Positions 42,400-51,005 of a stretch of 64,000 bases of DNA are shown here, in pieces. Numbering within the stretch: the first letter of the stretch is position 1; every line of letters starts with the position of its first letter. The DNA lies in assembly GCA_024638845.1 (NCBI GenBank), contig JAHEJN010000001.1, positions 1 to 64,000 of the forward strand. Direction: 5' to 3'. The translations under genes and the position numbers were made by a program. The notes beneath the pieces were generated by a model. It was given only the letters and a program-made list of their open reading frames with translations. It was not told where the DNA came from and did no database searches. Source of the stretch: Acidimicrobiales bacterium (lineage in GTDB: Bacteria; Actinomycetota; Acidimicrobiia; Acidimicrobiales; JAHEJN01).

Positions 42400-43722
42400 T
42401 TGGATCCGGCCGAGTACGCCACCCTCGACGCCGCCCAGCTGGCCGCCCTCGTCCGAGCGGGCGAGGTCACCACCGAGCAGCTCCGGTCCGCGGCCACCGA
42501 ACGCCACGCCGCAATCGACTCTGAAATCAACGCCGTGGTCGAGTGGTACGACGATCCCACCCCCTGCGCCACGTGGGCCGGTCCGCTGGCGGGCGTGCCG
42601 TTCCTCCGCAAGGACTACGGCTCGGCCGAAGCGGGACGCCTGGTCGAGATGGGTTCGCGCCTGGCGGCCGGGAATCGGGCGGCCGGCACCGGCGTGTTCA
42701 TCGAGCGGCTCCAGCACGCGGGCGTGCAGATCCTCGGCCGCTCGGCGGTGCCCGAGCTCATCGCGGCGGGCTCGACGGAGTCGACGGCCAACGGCATCAC
42801 CCGCAATCCGCTGAACCCGGAGTACTCCCCCGGCGGGTCCTCCGGTGGAGCCGCGGCCGCCGTCGCTGCGGGCATCGTTCCGATCGCCCACGCCAGTGAC
42901 TGCGCCGGCTCTATTCGCATCCCGTCGGCGGCCTGCGGGCTCGTGGGCCTGAAACCGAGCCGACGACGGGTGCCGTGGGAGACGGGTGGATGGGGTGGCA
43001 TCGCCGAGGAGTTCGTGATCACCCGAACCGTCGGCGACGCGCGTCTGTGCCTGTCGGTTCTCGGCGACGGCCCGTACACGGTGCGACCCGATCGGCCGCT
43101 CTCGATCGCGGTGAACACCGAGCACTGGGCCGGCGAACCCGTCGACGACGACGTGGTCGGGGCCGTCGACGGACTGGCCTCCAGCCTTCTCGACCGAGGT
43201 CACCGGGTGACCCTGGTGGCCGTGCCCGTCGACATCGAGCAGCTCATGAGCACCTGGTACACCACCTTCTGGCGCTGGGTGGCAGCCGACGTCGATGCCC
43301 TGTGCGAAGCCACCGGCCGACCCGCCGACGAGACCACCCTCGAACCCATGACCCTTCACGCGCTCGAGGAGGTGCGTCGCCTCGACGTGGTCGCCATCAC
43401 CGCGTCACAGGTGACCATGGGTGAGGTAACCCACCGTCTGGCCACTGATATGGCCCCCTACGACGTGCTCCTCACGCCGACCCTCGGGCGGGCCACCATT
43501 CCGCTCCACACCATTGCCGGCCCCGTCGACGATCTCGACACCTACACCGCCGTCGATGGGGCGACGTTCCCCTACAACTACCTGTTCAACGTGGCCGGAT
43601 GGCCGTCGTTGAGCGTGCCCGCAGGCGTGGGCCCGACCGGCCTCCCGATCGGCGCCCAGCTGTCGGCGCCTTGGGGCAGCGAACACATGCTGCTCGACCT
43701 TGCGCAGTCACTCGGGCACTGA
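42400..43722 (+). CDS. Amidase-signature hydrolase
   Basis: A 440-residue amidase from TTG 42400, two bases after the monooxygenase stop; no ATG or GTG lies nearby in frame. The Ser-cisSer-Lys triad is visible as Lys71 (LRKDYG), Ser148 (PGGSSGGA) and Ser171 (GSIRIPSA). It should hydrolyse a primary amide: 4-guanidinobutyramide, 5-aminovaleramide or indole-3-acetamide depending on the partner monooxygenase. The tight pairing with that gene matches the IaaM-IaaH logic. It is convergent with the aminotransferase, 5 bp apart. Confidence 0.88.
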   Translation: MDPAEYATLDAAQLAALVRAGEVTTEQLRSAATERHAAIDSEINAVVEWYDDPTPCATWAGPLAGVPFLRKDYGSAEAGRLVEMGSRLAAGNRAAGTGVFIERLQHAGVQILGRSAVPELIAAGSTESTANGITRNPLNPEYSPGGSSGGAAAAVAAGIVPIAHASDCAGSIRIPSAACGLVGLKPSRRRVPWETGGWGGIAEEFVITRTVGDARLCLSVLGDGPYTVRPDRPLSIAVNTEHWAGEPVDDDVVGAVDGLASSLLDRGHRVTLVAVPVDIEQLMSTWYTTFWRWVAADVDALCEATGRPADETTLEPMTLHALEEVRRLDVVAITASQVTMGEVTHRLATDMAPYDVLLTPTLGRATIPLHTIAGPVDDLDTYTAVDGATFPYNYLFNVAGWPSLSVPAGVGPTGLPIGAQLSAPWGSEHMLLDLAQSLGH

Positions 43723-43727
43723 CACGA

Positions 43728-44933
43728 CTACTCGGCCACGGCCTCGGCGATGGCGTCGAGCATCATGGCGACCTCGTCGTCGGTGATCACCAGCGGCGGG
43801 CAGATGGCCAGCGCCGTACCGATGGGACGCACGACCACGCCCTTCTCCAGCAGCGACCCCCGGACCGGGGCGGCGTCGCGTCCCAGCTCGGCCGCCCACA
43901 CGCCGCCCACGCCGCGATAGCTCTCGATGGCACCGTCGGCGGCCATGGCCGACAGGCCGGCCTCGAACAGCGCGCCGAGATGGACGGCCCGGTCGACGAG
44001 GCCGTCGGACTCGATGAGGTCGATGTTGGCCACCGCGGCTGCAGCGCCCGCGGGGTGACCCGAGTACGTGTAGCCATGGCGCAGCATTCCTGCGCGCTCG
44101 AGCACCTCGGCCACCGCCCGGCTCATCGCCACCCCCGAAACCGGCTGATAGCCCGAGGTGACACCCTTGGCGAAGGTGAAAAGGTCGGGGGTCACGCCGT
44201 AGGTCTGAGAACCGAACCAGTTACCGGTGCGACCGAACCCGCAGATCACCTCGTCGAACACCAGCAGTGCGCCGTTGGCATCACACAGCCGACGCAGCCC
44301 CTCGAGATAGCCGTCGACGGGCGGGAACACCCCACCGGCGCCCTGCACGGGCTCGGTGATAACCGCCGCGATGCGGTCTCCGTGGTCGGCGAACACGGTG
44401 GCGGTGGCCTCGATGTCGTCGGCGGGCACTTCCACGAAATGGGGAACGAGGTCGCCCCATCCTTCGCGGTTGGGAGCGATGCCCTGGGAGCTGGTTCCGC
44501 CGAAGTTGGTGCCGTGGTAGCCCCGCGTCCGCCGCACGATGACCTGGCGGTCGGTCTCGCCCTTGATCTGGGCCACGCGTCGAACCAGCTTCAACACCGT
44601 GTCGACGGCCTCGGATCCCGAGCAGCCGAGGAAAACCCGGCCGTCGGGGAACGGACTGCGGGCGATGATGGCCGCCGCCGCCGCCCGCGATGCATCGTTG
44701 GTGAACGGGTCGAAGGTGTTGTACGCGTCGAGGGTCCGCAGCTGGTCGGCCACCGCGTCGATGATCTCGGCGCGCCCGTGGCCCACCTGGCAGTACCAGA
44801 GGCTGGCCAGACCGTCGAGGTAACCCTTGCCCGCGTCGTCGTACAGCATCGAGCCCTCGGCGCGCACGATGTCGATGAACGCCTCCTCGGCCTTGGCCGG
44901 GTCGGCGAAGGGATGGAAGAACGCGTGACTCAT
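43728..44933 (-). CDS. Class III (omega) aminotransferase
   Basis: A 401-residue PLP enzyme. GCSGSEAVDTVLKL is the phosphate-binding region, LLVFDEVICGFGRTG holds the PLP-nitrogen Asp and the FAKGVTSGYQP segment the Schiff-base Lys. Class III members transfer terminal amino groups from GABA, putrescine, beta-alanine or taurine to pyruvate or 2-oxoglutarate. Near the guanidinobutyrase-like gene it would fit GABA aminotransferase, but the closest visible motifs are general omega-transaminase ones. Confidence 0.9.
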   Translation of the reverse strand: MSHAFFHPFADPAKAEEAFIDIVRAEGSMLYDDAGKGYLDGLASLWYCQVGHGRAEIIDAVADQLRTLDAYNTFDPFTNDASRAAAAAIIARSPFPDGRVFLGCSGSEAVDTVLKLVRRVAQIKGETDRQVIVRRTRGYHGTNFGGTSSQGIAPNREGWGDLVPHFVEVPADDIEATATVFADHGDRIAAVITEPVQGAGGVFPPVDGYLEGLRRLCDANGALLVFDEVICGFGRTGNWFGSQTYGVTPDLFTFAKGVTSGYQPVSGVAMSRAVAEVLERAGMLRHGYTYSGHPAGAAAAVANIDLIESDGLVDRAVHLGALFEAGLSAMAADGAIESYRGVGGVWAAELGRDAAPVRGSLLEKGVVVRPIGTALAICPPLVITDDEVAMMLDAIAEAVAE

Positions 44934-44953
44934 GGCAGACCCCCCGGAAACGG

Positions 44954-45730
44954 TCAGGAAGAACGGATGAAGACCGGCTCGTCGGCCGTGGACCGGTCGG
45001 CGTCGTAGCGGTAGCCCATGCCGTCGAAGTCAGCGAGTGCCCTGACGCTGCGCAAGCGGCCGCGGATGATCCAGGCCGCCATCGTGCCGCGGGCCCGTTT
45101 GGCGAAGAAGCCCACGGTCCTCGGCGGCCCGTCCGCCTTGCGGTCGAGGAACGTCGGAGTGACCACGCGGGCATCGAGCAGGGCGGGGTCGACGGCACCG
45201 AAGTACTCGTTCGACGCCAGGTTGACCAGCGCCCGCGGGCCGGGGCTGGCGTCGAGATCGGCAGCCAGGGCCTCGGTGATCGTGTCGCCCCAGTAGTCAT
45301 ACAGCGTGTCACCCGCCGGTGTCTCGAGCTTCGATCCCATCTCGAGGCGATAGGGCTGGATGAGATCGAGCGGGCGGAGCACGCCGTAGAGGCCCGAGAG
45401 GATCCGCAGGGTCTTCTGCGCGTGGGTGAAGTCGCGGGCATCGAACGACGACGCCTCGAGACCGAGATAGGTGTCGCCGTTGAAGGCCAACACCGCCGGC
45501 CGTGCGTTGTTCGGGGTGAACGGGGCCGACCAGTCGTGGAATCGCTCGAAGTTCAGCTCGGCCAGCGAGGGCGAGATGCTCATCATGTCACCGAGCTCGT
45601 CGGGCGACTTCTCGCGCATCACCTCCACCAGCTCGGCCGCCTGATCGAGCAGAAGGGGCTCGCTGTACTTCCTGGTGGCGAGGGGCGACTCGAAGTCGAG
45701 CGACTTGGCGGGGGAAACGACGATGAGCAC
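44954..45730 (-). CDS. yaaA: YaaA family peroxide-response protein
   Basis: A 258-residue YaaA (DUF328/UPF0246) protein. Family landmarks are LIVVSPAKSLDFESP at the start, FNGDTYLGLEA, LYGVLRPLDLIQPYRLEMG and NLASNEYFGAVD. E. coli YaaA lowers free iron and DNA damage during peroxide stress. Length matches the family. It lies between the aminotransferase and the agmatinase-family gene on the same strand. Confidence 0.92.
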   Translation of the reverse strand: MLIVVSPAKSLDFESPLATRKYSEPLLLDQAAELVEVMREKSPDELGDMMSISPSLAELNFERFHDWSAPFTPNNARPAVLAFNGDTYLGLEASSFDARDFTHAQKTLRILSGLYGVLRPLDLIQPYRLEMGSKLETPAGDTLYDYWGDTITEALAADLDASPGPRALVNLASNEYFGAVDPALLDARVVTPTFLDRKADGPPRTVGFFAKRARGTMAAWIIRGRLRSVRALADFDGMGYRYDADRSTADEPVFIRSS

Positions 45731-45744
45731 GTGTTCTGTCTATC

Positions 45745-46701
45745 TCAACCAGGCGGATCTCGGTACTCGACCCCGGGCAGAATGCACAGCATCTCGTATA
45801 CGAGATTGGCCGCCGTGAGCGCGGTGGCTCCGGAGGTGTCGTAGATGGGAGCGACCTCGACCAGGTCGCAGCCCACGACATCGAGCCCGCGACAACCTCG
45901 GATGATCTCGAGCGCCTGAGGCACGGTGAGCCCTCCAACCTCGGGGGTTCCGGTACCGGGAGCGAACGACGGGTCGAGCCCGTCGATGTCGAAGCTCAGG
46001 TACACCGGCCCACCGCCCACCTTGTCCCGCACCTCCTCCATGAGCGGCATCAGCGACCGGTGCCAGCACTCCTCGATCTGCACGACGCGAAAGCCCTGGT
46101 CACGAGACCAGTCGAAGTCGTCGGCTGCGTACCCAGTGCCGCGCATGCCGATCTGGACTACTCGGTCGCCGTCGAGCAGGCCCTCTTCGACCGCCCGACG
46201 GAACGGCGTGCCGTGGGTGATCTGCTCGCCGAACATCGTGTCGTTGATGTCGGTATGGGCATCGATGTGCACCATGCCGAGGGGTCCGTGCCGCTTGGCC
46301 ATGGCCCGCAAGATGGGCAACGCGATGGTGTGATCTCCTCCGAGGGTGGCGGGCACGACGCCGTGGGCGAGGAGCGAGGCGTAGTGCGCTTCGATGCGGT
46401 CGACCGAATCGGCCAGGTTGAACGGGTTGGTGGCGACGTCGCCGAGATCGTCGATGCGCAGACTGTCGAAGGGCGCGGCGCGAGTAGCCATGTTGTAGGG
46501 CCGCAGCAGCACCGACTCGTCGCGGATGCCACGCGGGCCGAAGCGGGCGCCGGGTCGGTTCGACGTGCCGAGGTCGAAGGGCACACCGACCACGCCGACA
46601 TCGACGTCGACCGCGCTGGAGGTGGCCGGCAGACGCATGAACGTGGCGATGCCTCCGAACCGAGGCATCTCGTTGCCGCCGAGCGGTTGCGGATTGGTCA
46701 T
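45745..46701 (-). CDS. Agmatinase/guanidinobutyrase-family ureohydrolase
   Basis: A 318-residue arginase-fold enzyme from ATG 46701, overlapping the GT2 stop (ATGA). Binuclear manganese ligands are seen in GGDHTIALP, HIDAHTDIND and SFDIDGLDPSFAPGTGTPE. The family hydrolyses agmatine, guanidinobutyrate or related guanidines to urea plus an amine. Because a monooxygenase/amidase pair and an omega-aminotransferase are close by, 4-guanidinobutyrate is an attractive substrate. Sequence alone cannot separate SpeB from GbuA. Confidence 0.85.
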   Translation of the reverse strand: MTNPQPLGGNEMPRFGGIATFMRLPATSSAVDVDVGVVGVPFDLGTSNRPGARFGPRGIRDESVLLRPYNMATRAAPFDSLRIDDLGDVATNPFNLADSVDRIEAHYASLLAHGVVPATLGGDHTIALPILRAMAKRHGPLGMVHIDAHTDINDTMFGEQITHGTPFRRAVEEGLLDGDRVVQIGMRGTGYAADDFDWSRDQGFRVVQIEECWHRSLMPLMEEVRDKVGGGPVYLSFDIDGLDPSFAPGTGTPEVGGLTVPQALEIIRGCRGLDVVGCDLVEVAPIYDTSGATALTAANLVYEMLCILPGVEYRDPPG

Positions 46702-47693
46702 CCTGGCCCCCGGAGGCCAGCACCGGTGCTGTACTTCGACGGCGGCACCCCGGTCTCGAGCTCGAGGCGACGTACGCGCTCGAGGGTCTGCTGGCTCACC
46801 GCTCGGTGCGAGGCGATGAGATCGGCCACCACCGCCAGCACGGCCACCTGCACCGCGGCCGCGACGAGGATCGACCCGAGGATGATCGACTGGACGTGAC
46901 CGCTGCGGTCGCCGTTGAGAATCCAGTCCCACAGGAAGGGCTGGAAGCAGATGAGGGCCCCGAGCAGCATGAGGGCGGAGATGGCGCCGAAGAACCGCAT
47001 CGGACGGTAGGCGGCGAACACGCGGGTGATGGTGCCCGCGTTGGTCTTGATGTAGCTGGCCGACGAGCCGAACAACCGCGAATCTCGCAACTTCGGGTTG
47101 GTGTCGACCCGCACGTTCTCGATGGCGGTGCCGATGCGACCGGCCTGGATGATCGACTCGATGGTGTAGGTGTAGCGGTTCACGACCAGCAGCCGAAGCG
47201 CAGCGTCGCGGCTGTAGGCGCGGAACCCGGTGGTGGTGTCGGGGATGTCGGTGTCACTCGCCCGGCGCACCACCCAGCTGCCGAGACCCTGGAGGCGCTT
47301 CTTGGTCCACGAGAACTCGCCGATCTCGCTGATCTTGCGGTTGCCGACCACCAGGTCGGCCCGGCCGGAGAGGATCGGCTCGACCAACGCGGGGATGGCC
47401 GCGGCGTCGTACTGGTTGTCGGCATCGGTGTTGACGATGACGTCGGCCCCCAGCTTGAGCGCGGCATCGAGACCGGCTTGGAACGCGGTGGCCAATCCGC
47501 GGTTCTGCGGCAGCCGAAGGATGTGGTCGACGCCGAGCTCGGCTGCCACCAGTGAGGTGCGGTCGCTGGAGCCGTCGTCGATGACCATGTGTTCGACGGT
47601 GTCGAAGCCCGGCACCTCGCGGGGCAGCTCCGGCAGGCTGACCGGCAGCTGGTCCTCCTCGTTCAGACACGGCACCTGGATGATCAGCTTCAC
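46698..47693 (-). CDS. GT2 glycosyltransferase with two C-terminal membrane helices
   Basis: A 331-residue family 2 glycosyltransferase from GTG 47693. Landmarks are IIQVPCLNEEDQLPVSL, VIDDGSSDRT and NTDADNQYD, the last being the metal-binding DxD. Residues ~235-300 hold two hydrophobic helices, as in dolichyl-phosphate mannose synthase-like and GtrB-like enzymes. It probably loads a sugar onto polyprenyl phosphate. The C-terminal ~30 residues are polar. Overlap with the agmatinase-family gene by 4 bp is likely due to compaction rather than function. Confidence 0.85.
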   Translation of the reverse strand: MKLIIQVPCLNEEDQLPVSLPELPREVPGFDTVEHMVIDDGSSDRTSLVAAELGVDHILRLPQNRGLATAFQAGLDAALKLGADVIVNTDADNQYDAAAIPALVEPILSGRADLVVGNRKISEIGEFSWTKKRLQGLGSWVVRRASDTDIPDTTTGFRAYSRDAALRLLVVNRYTYTIESIIQAGRIGTAIENVRVDTNPKLRDSRLFGSSASYIKTNAGTITRVFAAYRPMRFFGAISALMLLGALICFQPFLWDWILNGDRSGHVQSIILGSILVAAAVQVAVLAVVADLIASHRAVSQQTLERVRRLELETGVPPSKYSTGAGLRGPG

Positions 47694-47733
47694 GGTGGCG
47701 ACTGTAGTGGTGGGCGGCAGTGGCGGGCGGCGC

Positions 47734-48801
47734 TCAGGAAGCCAACGCGGCGCCGAGGTCGGGCACACCGACCGACTCGGCCGCGGCGACCAACCCCGCG
47801 ACCGTGTTGTCGTCGACCGGAATGCCTGCGGTCCTGGCGACGCGTGACCGTTGTTCGGGCTGACCGGGCAGCAGGATCTCGTCGAACCCCTCGCGGAGAC
47901 GGGCCGTGACCGCGTAATCGAGAAACGCGTGCGCCTCACGACGGAAGCCCTCGGCATCACCGACCGCAGCCGGGTCGATGGCGATCGTGAGCATGTTGTT
48001 GATGATCGCGTCGTCACGCTCGTTCCCGGGCTGGATGGTGGGGCCTCCGATGAGCGCGGCGCCGAGCAGCTCACACATCATCGCCAGGCCCGACCCCTTG
48101 TGGTCGCCCATGGCGACGAGTGCGCCCTGACGGGGATGAGCGAACATGCCCGACGGATCGGTGGTCACCCGCCCCTCGCCGTCGAGCAGCGCCCCCTCGG
48201 CCACCGGCCGACCCTCTTCGAAAGCGACGCGCGCCTTGCCGAGGGCGATGACGCTGGTGGCCATGTCGAGCATGGCCATCGGCTCGGCGCCCGAACCGGG
48301 AATGGCCACACAGATCGGATTGGTGGCGAAACGACTCTCGGCTCCTCCGTACGGCGCGACGATGGCCGGGTGTCCGGCCACGTTCACGAAGTGGACGGCC
48401 ACGTGACCGGCCGCCGCGATCTGCTCTCCCCAGTGTCCGATGCGGCCGAGGTGGTAGCTGTTGCGCAGCCCGATCAACGCCAGGCCGTGTTCGGCGACGC
48501 GCTCGATCGCGGTGTCGACGGCGACCTGGCCGACAGCCGCCCCGAAGCCCCGACCACCGTCGAACACGACGACGGCCCCGCTGTCGCGAACGACGGTGGG
48601 CTGTTGGTTCACGACGAGGCGACCGGCGAGGACGTTCGCGATGTAGTCGGGCAACATGCCCACTCCGTGGCTGTCGTGACCGGCCAGGTTGGAACCGACC
48701 AACTGGACCGCCACCAGGGAGGCCTCCCGGGCGGTGCTGCCGGCGGACACCACCACCCCCTGGACGAAGCGATGCAGGTCATGGGCAGAGAAAGTGGGCA
48801 C
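47734..48801 (-). CDS. Ldh2/malate dehydrogenase-type NAD(P)-dependent oxidoreductase
   Basis: A 355-residue protein of the YlbC/Ldh2 family. It has LVGSNLAGHDSHGVGMLP near the N-terminus, with the catalytic His in the DSHG motif, and AMGDHKGSGLAMMCELLGAAL in the second half. Members oxidise 2-hydroxy acids such as malate, ureidoglycolate, lactate or sulfolactate. No pathway genes adjoin, so the substrate is open. It lies 9 bp downstream of the MFS gene on the same strand. Confidence 0.88.
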   Translation of the reverse strand: MPTFSAHDLHRFVQGVVVSAGSTAREASLVAVQLVGSNLAGHDSHGVGMLPDYIANVLAGRLVVNQQPTVVRDSGAVVVFDGGRGFGAAVGQVAVDTAIERVAEHGLALIGLRNSYHLGRIGHWGEQIAAAGHVAVHFVNVAGHPAIVAPYGGAESRFATNPICVAIPGSGAEPMAMLDMATSVIALGKARVAFEEGRPVAEGALLDGEGRVTTDPSGMFAHPRQGALVAMGDHKGSGLAMMCELLGAALIGGPTIQPGNERDDAIINNMLTIAIDPAAVGDAEGFRREAHAFLDYAVTARLREGFDEILLPGQPEQRSRVARTAGIPVDDNTVAGLVAAAESVGVPDLGAALAS

Positions 48802-48810
48802 AGCCGAAAC

Positions 48811-50049
48811 CTAGCTCCCCAGCGACGACATCGACCCGCCGCGACCCCAGAGCAACGACGCCAGCGCGGCCGCGCCGAAGAACAAGTACGCCGCGCCGAG
48901 GGGCGTTGCCGATCCGTCGACGGTGGCGCTGACCAGCGAGGCGAGCACCGCACCACCGATCGTCGACATGGTTCCGATGATGCCCGAGCCGGTGCCGGCG
49001 AAGCGGCCGAGGGGTTGCATGGCGAGGCTGTTCGCCGTGGGCAGCATCACCGCATGGAACGCGTTGAGCACCACCAGCAGGCCGATCCACGGCCAGAACG
49101 CGGGCGATCCGCCCGCAGCCGCCGTGAGCGCGTAGAACACCGCTGCGACCGCGACGTATCCGACCGTGATGGCCAGCATCACTCGTTCGGCACCGAGTCT
49201 CGGAATGAGGCGAGCCACGAGCAGGTTCGCGGCCGCCATCACGAGCGCCCCGCCGGCGAAGAAGAAGGCGAACTGATCGCCGCGACCGAACACGTCGTCG
49301 AAGATCAGCTCCGAGCTCCCGAGGAAGGTGACGAAGGCGCCGAGCTCGAACATCACCAACAGGGCGTGACCCATCGCCCAGCGCGACCCCACCACGATCC
49401 CGGCACTGCGACGGGTGCGCTCGAAGGTGAGGGGGATCCGGTCGGCCGGCGCCAGGGTCTCCTCGAAGCGGTACGACCACAGCCCCAGCATGACGCCCAC
49501 CAGCGCCATGAACACGAAGATCGCCTCCCACGAGCTCAGGGCGAGAATCGCCTGGCCGAACAGTGGCGCCACCGCCGGCGCCAGCATGAAGAACATCATC
49601 ACCAAAGCCATCACCCGGGCCATGGCGTCGCCGTGCCAGCGATCGCGAGCCACCGCCATGGCCATCGCACGAGGCGTCGACGCCCCGAGGCCCATGACGA
49701 ATCGCAGAACCATCGCCACCTCGAGGGTGGGGGCGATCACCACACCGAGGGCGGCGAGAACGAAGACCGCCAGTCCGACGAAGATCACCGGTCGGCGGCC
49801 GAAACGATCGGCAAAGGGCCCACATACCAGCTGCCCCATGCCCAGACCGATGAGGTAGAAGGTGACCAGCAATGACACCTGGGTGGCGTCGGGATCGAGA
49901 TCGAACGCGGTGCGAATGTCTCCCAGGGCCGGCAACAAGACGTCGATGCCGATGGCGGTGATGCCCGTGAGAGCGCCCAGGAACGCGATCGTCTCGCGTT
50001 CGCCCTGCCGGGGCTCGGCGACGCGGGTGCTAGGCGGAGCGGGGAGCAA
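48811..50049 (-). CDS. MFS drug-resistance-type transporter (Bcr/CflA-like)
   Basis: A 412-residue transporter with about 12 hydrophobic segments. TTG 50049 is the only reasonable start before the first helix, giving a 20-bp overlap with the upstream FAH gene stop. Landmarks are GIDVLLPALGDI in the first helix, LGMGQLVCGPFADRFGRRPVI, the loop 2-3 MFS motif, and AMAMAVARDRW. This pattern fits the Bcr/CflA subfamily of proton-driven exporters. The substrate is unknown. Confidence 0.82.
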   Translation of the reverse strand: MLPAPPSTRVAEPRQGERETIAFLGALTGITAIGIDVLLPALGDIRTAFDLDPDATQVSLLVTFYLIGLGMGQLVCGPFADRFGRRPVIFVGLAVFVLAALGVVIAPTLEVAMVLRFVMGLGASTPRAMAMAVARDRWHGDAMARVMALVMMFFMLAPAVAPLFGQAILALSSWEAIFVFMALVGVMLGLWSYRFEETLAPADRIPLTFERTRRSAGIVVGSRWAMGHALLVMFELGAFVTFLGSSELIFDDVFGRGDQFAFFFAGGALVMAAANLLVARLIPRLGAERVMLAITVGYVAVAAVFYALTAAAGGSPAFWPWIGLLVVLNAFHAVMLPTANSLAMQPLGRFAGTGSGIIGTMSTIGGAVLASLVSATVDGSATPLGAAYLFFGAAALASLLWGRGGSMSSLGS

Positions 50050-50866
50050 GGATCTCGTTGCGGAGCTCGCCGATGCCGGCGACGGTCGTGACGAGCGTGT
50101 CGCCCGCCGCCATGAACTCCGGAGGCGTGCGGGCCCGACCGACTCCGCTCGGTGTGCCGGTGGCGACGATGTCGCCCGGATCGAGCGTCATGATCTTCGA
50201 CAGGTCGACGACGATGTCGATGGGGCTGAACACCAGCTCCCGGGTGTTCGACGACTGCTTCACCACCCCGCTGAGCTCGGTGGTGATGTCGAGGCCGAGG
50301 CCGTCGCCGATCTCGTCGGTGGTGACCACGCAGGGACCGACCGGGGTCGAGCCCTCGAAGGTCTTACCGGCGAGGAACTGTGAGGTGCGCATCTGCCAGT
50401 CGCGCATCGACACATCGTTCACGACGGTGAATCCGGCGATGGCCGCGGCCGCCTCCCGGTCGCCGGCGAGGCGGACCGATCGACCGATCACGATCGCCAG
50501 CTCACCCTCCCAGTCGACGTCGGCCGAGATCGCGGGATCGGGCAACACGATCGGGTCGTTCGGACCGATCAGGGCACGCCGGTACTTGGCGAAGTACGTG
50601 GGATGTGACGGAGTGTCGCGGCCGGTCTCTGCGATGTGGTCGGCGTAGTTGAGACCAACACACACGATCTTGTCGGGATTCGGCACCACCGGCGCCAGGT
50701 CGCATTCGGCGTAGGCCACCGTGGGACCCGACGCCGATCGGGCGGCATCGAGACCACCCGCGGCCAGCAGGGCGCCCACGTCGTCGAAGTCGAGGAGGGT
50801 GACGACATCGTCGTCGACCCGACCGGCTCGGTGGACTCCATCGACCCTCACGGTCACGAGCTTCAT
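50030..50866 (-). CDS. Fumarylacetoacetate hydrolase-family protein
   Basis: A 278-residue protein from ATG 50866 with CAGGAG ten bases upstream; a longer frame to 50923 lacks a binding site. The FAH core is visible: VGLNYADHIAETG, VDWEGELAIVIG with metal-binding Glu residues, and DPGDIVATGTPSGVG. The family hydrolyses or hydrates 2-keto acids in aromatic degradation, or decarboxylates oxaloacetate. The start of a leftward unit with the MFS and Ldh2 genes. Confidence 0.88.
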   Translation of the reverse strand: MKLVTVRVDGVHRAGRVDDDVVTLLDFDDVGALLAAGGLDAARSASGPTVAYAECDLAPVVPNPDKIVCVGLNYADHIAETGRDTPSHPTYFAKYRRALIGPNDPIVLPDPAISADVDWEGELAIVIGRSVRLAGDREAAAAIAGFTVVNDVSMRDWQMRTSQFLAGKTFEGSTPVGPCVVTTDEIGDGLGLDITTELSGVVKQSSNTRELVFSPIDIVVDLSKIMTLDPGDIVATGTPSGVGRARTPPEFMAAGDTLVTTVAGIGELRNEILAPRSA

Positions 50867-51005
50867 GCTGAGCACTCCTGGCGCCTCAGGTTCGCAGGGC
50901 TGCGATCCTGGCGCGTCGACCATACTTCCAACGCGGGCAAACGCTCGAAGTGCTCCGCTGTCTGCGGTCGTGGAATACTGAGCGCCGACTCAAGGGGGAA
51001 GGTCC

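Noticed and set aside
40736..43722. Monooxygenase plus amidase read as a dedicated indole-3-acetic acid operon
   Set aside because: Possible, but the aminotransferase and guanidinobutyrase-family neighbours make arginine at least as likely, so no iaaM/iaaH symbols were given.
47851..49875. A 674-codon plus-strand frame opposite the Ldh2 and MFS genes
   Set aside because: Extremely His/Arg/Gln-rich translation typical of an antisense frame in high-GC DNA; the opposite strand encodes recognised families.
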